Origin: Mariprofundus sp.
GTDB lineage: Bacteria; Pseudomonadota; Zetaproteobacteria; Mariprofundales; Mariprofundaceae
Length of the DNA stretch: 6,598 bases
Assembly: GCA_021772845.1 (NCBI GenBank)
Contig: JAJFLF010000265.1
Coordinates: forward strand, 1-6,598
Direction: 5' to 3'
In this document: positions 1-5,806 of the stretch, one piece after another
How positions within the stretch are numbered: position 1 is the first letter of the stretch
Layout: each line of letters begins with the position of its first letter
Made by a program: the position numbers and the translations under genes
The notes under the pieces: generated by a model
What the model was told of the DNA's origin: nothing
Databases searched by the model: none
What the model saw: the letters and a program-made list of their open reading frames with translations, nothing else

Positions 1-550
1 GAGTGACGATCAAACTATTCTGCATCACGATAGTGGTGAACAGTTATCGGCCTGGCTTGGTAAACCGGTTCGCCTATCCACGGTGCGGGACCTTGGTTTC
101 GGGCAACCTTATGTCTCCAGCATCGAACATGAGTCTGACTATTTAGCAGATCACCTGATTCACTATCTCAATCAATCCGTACAAATCAGAGCGGACATCA
201 TATTGCATAATGATCTCGCCATCATGATTGAAGCTATGCCAGGTTGTGACGATGAGCATTGGTTCAACGCCGTTGAGACCATGGCCAAGATCCCCAACAA
301 AGCATTGGAAAATGATAGCCCTGAATCGATCCTTTCCTACTTTAAAGGTTTAAACATTAAACTGGCAGGCACCGATGCATACAGCTACCGCTGTGACTGC
401 AGCCCTGAAAAGATGGTTCAGGCGATGAAAAACTTTTCATCTGAACAACTGACTTCACTGGCTGATGAAAAAGGAAACATCACCGCATCCTGTCAATATT
501 GCCGCAACCATCACATCATCAAGCTGACACAAGAAGATCAGCAAACATAA
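1..550 (+). CDS. hslO: Hsp33 redox-regulated holdase chaperone, 5'-truncated
   Basis: This is a cytoplasmic chaperone that oxidative unfolding activates to hold unfolding proteins. The reading frame is open from base 2, so the first ~110 residues lie outside the window. The visible 182 residues cover the end of the core domain, the linker and the zinc-binding redox switch. The switch is decisive: a CDC pair (C-X-C) near 393-401, then exactly 30 residues, then CQYC (C-X2-C) near 511-522. This matches the C232/C234/C265/C268 spacing of E. coli Hsp33. In that family the four cysteines hold zinc when reduced and form disulfides under oxidation plus heat. A GTG at 83 is internal and is not the true start. 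Upstream control is not visible. The gene ends 11 nt before the next one on the same strand, so the two are probably co-transcribed. Family assignment is firm. Confidence 0.95.
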   Translation, partial: SDDQTILHHDSGEQLSAWLGKPVRLSTVRDLGFGQPYVSSIEHESDYLADHLIHYLNQSVQIRADIILHNDLAIMIEAMPGCDDEHWFNAVETMAKIPNKALENDSPESILSYFKGLNIKLAGTDAYSYRCDCSPEKMVQAMKNFSSEQLTSLADEKGNITASCQYCRNHHIIKLTQEDQQT

Positions 551-561
551 GCTCACACAAC

Positions 562-1236
562 ATGGATATAGAATATTCCATTACCCGCCGCCCCAAACGC
601 AGAACAGTAAGTATTATTATCCGAAGTAATAATCAGGTGGATGTGCTTGCGCCAAGCCTGATGCCTGCCTACCTCATCCATCGTTTTGTGGAAGAGAAAC
701 AGTCATGGATTCATAAAAAACTACAGCTTAATGAACATGAACGAGCCAACTACCAGCCAAAAACGTTTACAGCCGGTGAATCTTTCGCGTTGATGGGTAA
801 AACATATCAACTGCATCTCACCGATGATCTCAAAACAGCAATACATACTGCAGGCGATCAACTTATCGCTCCGGCTTTTGAAACGGACAAGCTGAAAAAA
901 CTACTCGTCTCCTGGTACCGTCAAAAAGCAGAAGAACATTTCCAGCAACGCAGCCAACACTTCGCCGCTGATATTGGTGTAGCCCCCTCTTCTATCGGTG
1001 TAAAAACATATAAAAGCCGCTGGGGCAGCTGCCATCATGATGGCAGGATTTATTATAACTGGCGCTTAATTATGGCCCCGGAGTGGGTCATTGATTATGT
1101 CGTTGTGCACGAGCTATGCCATCTGATTCACCACAATCATTCCAAGCTCTACTGGCAAACGGTTGAAGATATCATGCCGGACTATCGCCAGGCCAAAGCG
1201 TGGTTAAAAAACGATGGACTCAAACTTGATCTGTAA
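562..1236 (+). CDS. YgjP/DUF45-family (M48-like) zinc metalloprotein
   Basis: A predicted cytoplasmic zinc-dependent hydrolase of 224 residues, with no signal peptide or membrane segment. The N-terminal half is a basic beta-rich region (RRPKRRTVSIIIR near residues 9-21). The C-terminal half has the DUF45 signature: SRWGSC, then NWRLIMAP, then H183-E184-L-C-H187 and a third histidine, H193, in an NHS context (HExxHx5H), followed by W. These are the expected zinc ligands and catalytic glutamate. Databases often label the family M48 metallopeptidase. E. coli YgjP has been annotated as a UTP pyrophosphatase, so the substrate should not be assumed to be protein. The ATG at 562 is preferred because it leaves an 11-nt gap after hslO. 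An in-frame TTG at 499 would overlap hslO by 52 nt. No strong Shine-Dalgarno precedes either start. Family is firm; activity is uncertain. Confidence 0.87.
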   Translation: MDIEYSITRRPKRRTVSIIIRSNNQVDVLAPSLMPAYLIHRFVEEKQSWIHKKLQLNEHERANYQPKTFTAGESFALMGKTYQLHLTDDLKTAIHTAGDQLIAPAFETDKLKKLLVSWYRQKAEEHFQQRSQHFAADIGVAPSSIGVKTYKSRWGSCHHDGRIYYNWRLIMAPEWVIDYVVVHELCHLIHHNHSKLYWQTVEDIMPDYRQAKAWLKNDGLKLDL

Positions 1237-1290
1237 CAGAATAATGCTTGCAATAATGTGTAAAAAATAAGCATGAAGCTACATAGTTCG
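1237..1290. other. Convergent intergenic gap without a clear terminator
   Basis: This A/T-rich 54-bp gap separates the 3' ends of the ygjP-like gene and the DUF1501 gene. The only symmetry is ATGCTT (1244-1249) against AAGCAT (1269-1274) with a 19-nt loop and no T-tract, which is too weak to call a terminator. The two converging transcripts may overlap here. Confidence 0.5.
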
Positions 1291-2880
1291 TCAGATCAAA
1301 GGTAGATAGGCTGTACCTGCTGGCCCCAAGCTACCAAAATTAGCCAGGTTCGGAAAAACAGTTGGCATCAGCTGATCATTCACCCCAAACCATCGCGCAA
1401 TAGAAGCGGCATATTGATCTGTAGCAACCGTTGGAATCATACGCCCATTTGTTGTCGCATCATCAGGGCCTCCGGGGGTCAAATCAGGAAGTGTGCCTAT
1501 CATCGTGCCTCCCCCAATCAAAGGGCTCAACGCAGTACCATCTCCACCCATCACCAGCTGATGGGATCCCCATGCATGGTCAGTTCCACTGCTGTTGGCT
1601 GTAGAAGTGCGTCCAAAATCAGAGACAGTAAAACTGGTCACTTCATTGGCAATGCCGAGACTTTCCATTGCCATCTGAAAATCATACAGGGCGATACTGA
1701 GCTGCCTAAGCAGCAGCGGATGTTTGCTCGCCTGATCAGAGTGATTATCAAAACCACCTAACTGCACTACAAAAAACTGCCTTTTCAAGCCCAATGTATT
1801 TCTGCCAATATTAATCATTTCGGCAACCGACTCCAATTGACGGATTAAACCACTGGAGAGGTTATTGCCCAAACCTGTTGTAAGCTTATCAGGAACGGTG
1901 AACAGAGGAGCTCCATAAGAATCGGCAACAGCAGAAAAACTAGAGGTAGCTGGCCAATTGGCTCCAAGCTGGTCAATCGCCCCCATAGAATCATTCACCA
2001 TACGCGAATAGAGGCTCATGAACGGACCTGCCGCCTGATTGATCAATGCTGAAAATGCAGCCCTTCTATTCACATCGCCTGGCTTGGTAATATCCATGCC
2101 AGTGAAAGCGGTTGGTGCTCCACTTTTCAATTGCATAGGGCCTGTCAAAGCACCCATTTGTAAACGGCCGCTGCCTGAGTAGGAGTAATTCAATCCAAAA
2201 CTTGCATTGAAATTCACATCCCCCCAATCATCTGCAATTCGCCCTGCCCACCCTTCAGTTGAAAGGTTATCTCCAATACCGGTTTCAATAGCTCTACGCT
2301 GATGGTTATGTGCAAATAGAAACAGAGGTTTTCGTTTCAGCTTGTTGATATATTCATTTCGATTAATCGGTTCAACAAGCGTTCCTGCATTGGCAATCAC
2401 AGATGCCTTATTGTCTGTGATTAATCTGGCAAGCTCTGGCATCATACCATTCACGCCCAAAGGAATACCTTTGCTTGCAGAAAGATCGTAAACGCCTTTA
2501 CGGTAGCTGTTCTGAAGAGCAGTGCCATTTGCATCCGCAGCTGCGTAATAGGCACTGTTGGCTCCCGATGCGAGTGATCCAGCGCCGGCAAATGCAGTCG
2601 CCAGATTCAAATCAACATTATTTACTGCAAGCCCGGCGCCCGCCCTCAGACCTTGATACGTTGCATAACCTGAGCCGGGGGTTGCGGAGGTAGGCACCAG
2701 CATATTCAATGCATCATTACCCCCATGTAGTAAAATACAGACGGTTGCTTTATACGTTCCAAACCCTGGATTCACAGCTAAGGCTTCTCTTATCATCGGA
2801 AAAGGAACAACAGTCCCAACCACGCCGGCAGCTCCGGCAGTAAGTCCCATTTTCAGAAACTTTCTTCTATCCACTTTCAT
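1291..2880 (-). CDS. DUF1501 family protein, Tat-exported
   Basis: An exported protein of 529 residues whose biochemical role is unknown. The N-terminus is a Tat signal: twin arginines in DRRKFLK (residues 4-10), a glycine/alanine-rich hydrophobic stretch, and a likely cleavage after ALA at 35. It should therefore fold in the cytoplasm before export. DUF1501 landmarks run in order: LHGGNDALN (51-59), FAHNH (189-193), WAGRIADDW (211-219), GGFDNHSDQ (375-383), SDFGRT (420-425), GTDHAWGSH (432-440) and FPNLANF (509-515). The His/Asp-rich motifs resemble metal-binding sites of the alkaline phosphatase/sulfatase-like clan to which the family is related. That suggests, but does not show, metal-dependent hydrolase activity. 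It is the second gene of an operon, 3 nt after the stop of the DUF1800 gene, a pairing common in bacteria. An in-frame GTG two codons in fits the ribosome site better than the ATG at 2880. Confidence 0.92.
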   Translation of the reverse strand: MKVDRRKFLKMGLTAGAAGVVGTVVPFPMIREALAVNPGFGTYKATVCILLHGGNDALNMLVPTSATPGSGYATYQGLRAGAGLAVNNVDLNLATAFAGAGSLASGANSAYYAAADANGTALQNSYRKGVYDLSASKGIPLGVNGMMPELARLITDNKASVIANAGTLVEPINRNEYINKLKRKPLFLFAHNHQRRAIETGIGDNLSTEGWAGRIADDWGDVNFNASFGLNYSYSGSGRLQMGALTGPMQLKSGAPTAFTGMDITKPGDVNRRAAFSALINQAAGPFMSLYSRMVNDSMGAIDQLGANWPATSSFSAVADSYGAPLFTVPDKLTTGLGNNLSSGLIRQLESVAEMINIGRNTLGLKRQFFVVQLGGFDNHSDQASKHPLLLRQLSIALYDFQMAMESLGIANEVTSFTVSDFGRTSTANSSGTDHAWGSHQLVMGGDGTALSPLIGGGTMIGTLPDLTPGGPDDATTNGRMIPTVATDQYAASIARWFGVNDQLMPTVFPNLANFGSLGPAGTAYLPLI

Positions 2881-2884
2881 CTCC
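2881..2884 (-). promoter_or_regulatory. Ribosome binding site GGAG that questions the DUF1501 start
   Basis: On the minus strand TAGGAG overlaps the DUF1800 stop codon and touches the annotated ATG (2880-2878) with no spacer. The in-frame GTG at 2874-2872 sits 6 nt after GGAG, a normal distance. Translation may begin at that GTG, shortening the protein by two residues and leaving the twin-arginine motif intact. In either case the layout suggests coupling to termination of the upstream gene. Confidence 0.55.
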
Positions 2885-4851
2885 TACTTGAGAATCTTGT
2901 ATTCACTACTGGATACCAGCAGCTGCACAGCATCTTTGACAATCAGACGCGCCCACTTTTTCGATGTTGTGTTTCTATTCACAGAAATCGTGTCTAGATA
3001 AGCGGTTAACGATACGTAATAAGATAACGGCATCACTCCCCCAAACATCCGTTCATTCAGGTGCGTCAACAGAACCCCGATAGCATGCTGGCGAGCCGTA
3101 TTCCCACTGGCATCAAGCGTGGTGAGGGCCATATTGGCAAAATCACCATTCGAATCTCCATCCAGTGCCATTTCAAATGCTCGCAGTTCATCATCAAAAT
3201 CAATGAGAAACTTCTTCTGATTGTTGCGTCTTTTTGCAGCATAGGCCGCCACCGACAGGTTTCCTTCAAGAATGAGATTCTTCTCGAAACTACCTATGAT
3301 CTCCAAAATACGATTATTATAATTTGCCAGTGGAACCACCGTCTGAATTTGAAGCTCCGGAGCCAGTAGTCTGTTGGCGATAAAATATGCATCGCTGGGG
3401 ATAAATTCAGAATCATAAAAATTAAACACGGTGTCGGAGCGCAATGGACCCTGCCCAAAATCACTCTGTGGACTAGTATACCAGTAAACGCCGGTCATCA
3501 CCGTTGCATTCATTGATGGCCATCCATCCAGTGTCCTAACCCGGAAGGTTTTAAGAAAACGGGTAAAAGCGAGCAGAGGCTCATCAGCTTTACCAAAAGC
3601 GGGATTGGTAAGATAACTGTTACCGCGTGCCTCACTATCCATCAGCACAGCTCTGACAACCGCCTTCAGATCACCACGCACACCAGCTCCATTGTCATTA
3701 AATACAGCAGACACCCGCTGCACATATGCAGCGCCAGGATTTGATGTAACCAGCCGAACTATCAAATGGCGGCTGACAAATGGCGCGGTATTCGGGTGAT
3801 TAAACAGCAGATCCACTACCCCGGTCAGATCACCACCCAGACCATCATCGTTGATCACCTGCCCAAGAACAGTTTTTGCTCCAAACTCGTGCTCAGCAGC
3901 TGTAAATTCCATCGCTGTGATGTAGTTACCACCTGTATTACCCGCTCGTCCATACCTGCTATTTCCAACCAGATCCCAACCAGTCATGATTTTTGCATTC
4001 TCTTCAATATCCGTCTGGGTGTAAGATGGAATCGGATTCCCTGCCCCATCAAGCTGGCGCGAACCATCCGGATTGAGCATATAAAGCCCTATCGTAAATA
4101 GCTGCATAATTTCACGGGCAAAGTTTTCATCAGGTCGAATATTGGAAATGAGGTTCGTCTTTTTATTTCCTTGATGCGAAAGAAAAACCCCCATGGCCGG
4201 GCTCCTGGCCATCTCAAGCAGCAGCGCCCTATAATTTCCAAAGGCGTTTCTGGCTAAAATATCATAGTAATACGCAAGCGCCTCCCCGCGACGACCTAAC
4301 GGAGATTCACCATCAGAAACCACTTCAAGTTGGCTCAAAGCATAAGCCACCCGTTGGCGCAGCTGATCATGGCCATCGAGTGCATTTTGCCACCAAGCAG
4401 CCATCTGAAAGTTTTTCACATCACCAGCACCTGCGTTGTTATACGGTGCTGCTGATAGGTTCTGTACATAGTTCTGCAGTGCATCAGGAAATAGAGTTGG
4501 AGCATACATTTTACTGATCTCTACCGTACGCTCAAGATGGGTCTTGTGTCTATCCGTAGCAGAATCATAGGCCGAAGGGTAATTTAACTGATGATTAATC
4601 CAGCAACTGAAACCATTGACCATAACTTCGCTCAACTGAACTTCACTCCACCCAAATGTGGCCTGTTGTAGCAAACGCTTTGCATCAAGCCTGGATACAG
4701 CAATTGGGGTTGGGCACGTGATCGGAACTGCCAAGGAGGGAGAAGTAGTCTGAGGGGAAACAGCCCCTGTACCGCCGCCTTGACCACAAGCAGTCATAAG
4801 AAACAACGATGCGAGAAGCATGAAATAAAAAGAACAACAGCATTTCATCAT
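2884..4851 (-). CDS. DUF1800 family lipoprotein
   Basis: A predicted envelope lipoprotein of 655 residues and unknown function, first gene of the DUF1800-DUF1501 operon. Residues 1-21 are a hydrophobic Sec signal ending in a lipobox-like MTAC with the lipidated cysteine at 22. Methionine at -3 is slightly off consensus. The next residue is Gly, not Asp, which in the enterobacterial rule favours outer-membrane sorting. A Gly/Ser/Thr/Pro-rich linker follows (23-50). DUF1800 landmarks: KRLLQQATFGWSE (58-70), LRQRVAYALSQ (164-174), RPDENFAREIMQLFTIG (239-255), a TGW at 290-292, LLFNHPNTAPFVSRHLI (348-364), GDLKAVVRAVL (393-403) and RSDTVFNFYDSEFIPSD (471-487). DxDxNG at 564-569 resembles a calcium loop. 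The ATG at 4851 is chosen because GGAGA lies 7 nt upstream; a second ATG follows at once. Partner work with the Tat-exported neighbour is inferred from synteny. Confidence 0.92.
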   Translation of the reverse strand: MMKCCCSFYFMLLASLFLMTACGQGGGTGAVSPQTTSPSLAVPITCPTPIAVSRLDAKRLLQQATFGWSEVQLSEVMVNGFSCWINHQLNYPSAYDSATDRHKTHLERTVEISKMYAPTLFPDALQNYVQNLSAAPYNNAGAGDVKNFQMAAWWQNALDGHDQLRQRVAYALSQLEVVSDGESPLGRRGEALAYYYDILARNAFGNYRALLLEMARSPAMGVFLSHQGNKKTNLISNIRPDENFAREIMQLFTIGLYMLNPDGSRQLDGAGNPIPSYTQTDIEENAKIMTGWDLVGNSRYGRAGNTGGNYITAMEFTAAEHEFGAKTVLGQVINDDGLGGDLTGVVDLLFNHPNTAPFVSRHLIVRLVTSNPGAAYVQRVSAVFNDNGAGVRGDLKAVVRAVLMDSEARGNSYLTNPAFGKADEPLLAFTRFLKTFRVRTLDGWPSMNATVMTGVYWYTSPQSDFGQGPLRSDTVFNFYDSEFIPSDAYFIANRLLAPELQIQTVVPLANYNNRILEIIGSFEKNLILEGNLSVAAYAAKRRNNQKKFLIDFDDELRAFEMALDGDSNGDFANMALTTLDASGNTARQHAIGVLLTHLNERMFGGVMPLSYYVSLTAYLDTISVNRNTTSKKWARLIVKDAVQLLVSSSEYKILK

Positions 4852-4858
4852 AGATATC

Positions 4859-4863
4859 TCTCC
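4859..4863 (-). promoter_or_regulatory. Shine-Dalgarno GGAGA of the DUF1800 gene
   Basis: GGAGA read on the minus strand lies 7 nt before the ATG at 4851 and 10 nt before the second in-frame ATG at 4848. The spacing supports the first ATG as the start. Confidence 0.7.
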
Positions 4864-4900
4864 AGTATAAGCTCAGCCGAAACGCTGTTCTGACACTGAA

Positions 4901-4930
4901 CTTATAATGTGAGCTTTCTCACAGTGTGTA
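4901..4930 (-). promoter_or_regulatory. Candidate promoter of the DUF1800-DUF1501 operon
   Basis: On the minus strand a TATAAG -10 hexamer (4906-4901, 5/6 to consensus) lies 18 nt from a TACACA -35-like hexamer (4930-4925, 4/6). Transcription would start near 4894, leaving a leader of about 43 nt that contains the Shine-Dalgarno. The spacer is almost entirely the CRP-like palindrome, so a bound regulator would compete with RNA polymerase at this promoter. Assigned by eye only. Confidence 0.33.
4908..4923. promoter_or_regulatory. CRP/Vfr-type operator, perfect TGTGA-N6-TCACA
   Basis: The 16-bp core TGTGA-GCTTTC-TCACA has both half-sites identical to the consensus of the cAMP receptor protein family, with the correct 6-bp spacer. 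The inner G and C next to the half-sites also pair (TGTGAG...CTCACA). Outside the core the left flank matches the A/T preference partly (AA before TGTGA) and the right flank poorly. The centre is at 4915.5, about 64 bp upstream of the DUF1800 ATG and 108 bp upstream of the xth ATG, so it could serve either gene. Its position inside the candidate DUF1800 promoter would predict repression there. A different start site could make it activating. Confidence 0.5.
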
Positions 4931-4989
4931 GTTTAGACACATGAGATATCCCATAATCGGCAATCTCAAAATGAGCATAAGCAAACATT

Positions 4990-5017
4990 TTGCACTTAGC
5001 CTGAATAACGACATAAT
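4990..5017 (+). promoter_or_regulatory. Weak candidate xth promoter, possibly leaderless
   Basis: A CATAAT -10 (5012-5017, 5/6 to consensus) lies 16 nt downstream of a poor TTGCAC -35 (4990-4995). The predicted start falls at or beside the xth ATG (5024), giving a leaderless transcript. This agrees with the absence of a Shine-Dalgarno. A second CATAAT at 4952-4957 without a good -35 is an alternative that would give a leader of about 60 nt. Confidence 0.2.
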
Positions 5018-5023
5018 GCTTCC

Positions 5024-5806
5024 ATGAAAGTGATCACTGCGAATCTAAATGGTATTCGTGCCGCTACTAGAAAAGGGTTTTGGGATTGGTTTGCCGATCA
5101 GGATGCCGATTTCCTATGCCTGCAAGAGTTGAAGGCCCATGCCCATCAGATACCTCCTGAGGCAACGCCTGATGGTTATCATCATCACTACCATTTTGCG
5201 CAAAAGCCCGGTTATTCCGGTGTTGCGCTCTATTCTCGTTTGAAACCCGATGCTGTATATATCGGCCTGGCCTCCATAGATCCTAATACAGACTGGTCAG
5301 ATATGGATGCTGAAGGACGTTTTGTGATGGCTGATTACGGTAGTTTATCGGTGATCAGTGTCTATTTCCCATCCGGTTCCAGCTCTGCACTGCGTCAAAC
5401 AGTCAAAATGACTTTTTTAGAACGCTTCCTGCCACTGATGAAACGATTACAAAATGATGGCCGCGAACTGATTGTCTGCGGTGACATCAATATTGCCCAT
5501 CAACGTATCGATCTGAAGAACTGGCGGGGTAATCAAAAGAACTCAGGATTCCTGCCCGAAGAGCGTGCCTGGTTTAAGCAATGGATAGAGGCTGGATTCA
5601 CAGATGTACTGCGTCAGTTATATCCAGAAAAAGAGCAATATAGCTGGTGGTCCAATCGCGGTCAGGCCCGCGCCAATAATGTTGGCTGGCGCATTGATTA
5701 TCATATGTGCACAGAAGAAACAGGCGAAAAAATCAAAGAAATTGATGTTTATACCGAAAATTGGTACTCTGACCACGCTCCAATTACGGCCATTTTCGGA
5801 GGCTAA
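5024..5806 (+). CDS. xth: Exodeoxyribonuclease III (AP endonuclease)
   Basis: A cytoplasmic Mg-dependent enzyme of base-excision repair. Members of this family cut 5' of abasic sites and degrade 3' ends of duplex DNA. The 260 residues, close to the usual family length, carry all the hallmarks: ANLNGIR (6-12) with the metal-site asparagine, LQELK (33-37) with catalytic Glu35, VYFPSG (113-118) with Tyr114, GDINIAH (153-159) with Asp154 and Asn156, WRIDY (222-226) with Asp225, and YSDHAP (248-253) with the Asp250-His251 pair. The N-terminus begins MKVITANLNG at the usual beta strand, which supports the ATG at 5024. No Shine-Dalgarno precedes it. It is transcribed away from the DUF1800 operon across a 172-bp gap. 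Its stop directly abuts the next ATG, so the downstream gene is probably co-expressed. No key residue is missing. Confidence 0.95.
   Translation: MKVITANLNGIRAATRKGFWDWFADQDADFLCLQELKAHAHQIPPEATPDGYHHHYHFAQKPGYSGVALYSRLKPDAVYIGLASIDPNTDWSDMDAEGRFVMADYGSLSVISVYFPSGSSSALRQTVKMTFLERFLPLMKRLQNDGRELIVCGDINIAHQRIDLKNWRGNQKNSGFLPEERAWFKQWIEAGFTDVLRQLYPEKEQYSWWSNRGQARANNVGWRIDYHMCTEETGEKIKEIDVYTENWYSDHAPITAIFGG
5798..5802 (+). promoter_or_regulatory. Shine-Dalgarno GGAGG inside the 3' end of xth
   Basis: GGAGG lies in the last xth codons, 4 nt before the ATG at 5807. It fixes that ATG as the start of the downstream gene and points to translation coupled to, or at least adjacent to, xth termination. 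Confidence 0.75.

Noticed and set aside
499..561. TTG at 499 as the start of the ygjP-like gene
   Set aside because: It would overlap hslO by 52 nt and add 21 residues ahead of the likely start; the ATG at 562 gives the natural N-terminus.
1244..1274. ATGCTT/AAGCAT inverted repeat between the convergent genes as a terminator
   Set aside because: Six base pairs, A/T-rich, a 19-nt loop and no T-run; it does not meet even a loose intrinsic terminator pattern.
1414..1761. Plus-strand open frame inside the DUF1501 gene (also 2475-2693, 3061-3369 and 3766-4101)
   Set aside because: Frames opposite strongly recognisable DUF1501/DUF1800 coding sequence, with no family resemblance.
4903..4908. Exact TATAAT on the plus strand as the xth -10
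   Set aside because: No acceptable -35 at 16-18 nt upstream (AAACGC region) and no extended -10 TG; it is the opposite-strand overlap of the minus-strand TATAAG and the operator's left edge.
4942..4968. TGAGAT/ATCTCA inverted repeat (15-nt spacer) as a second operator
   Set aside because: Only six bases per arm with a long spacer; expected by chance in A/T-rich intergenic DNA and matching no regulator I know.
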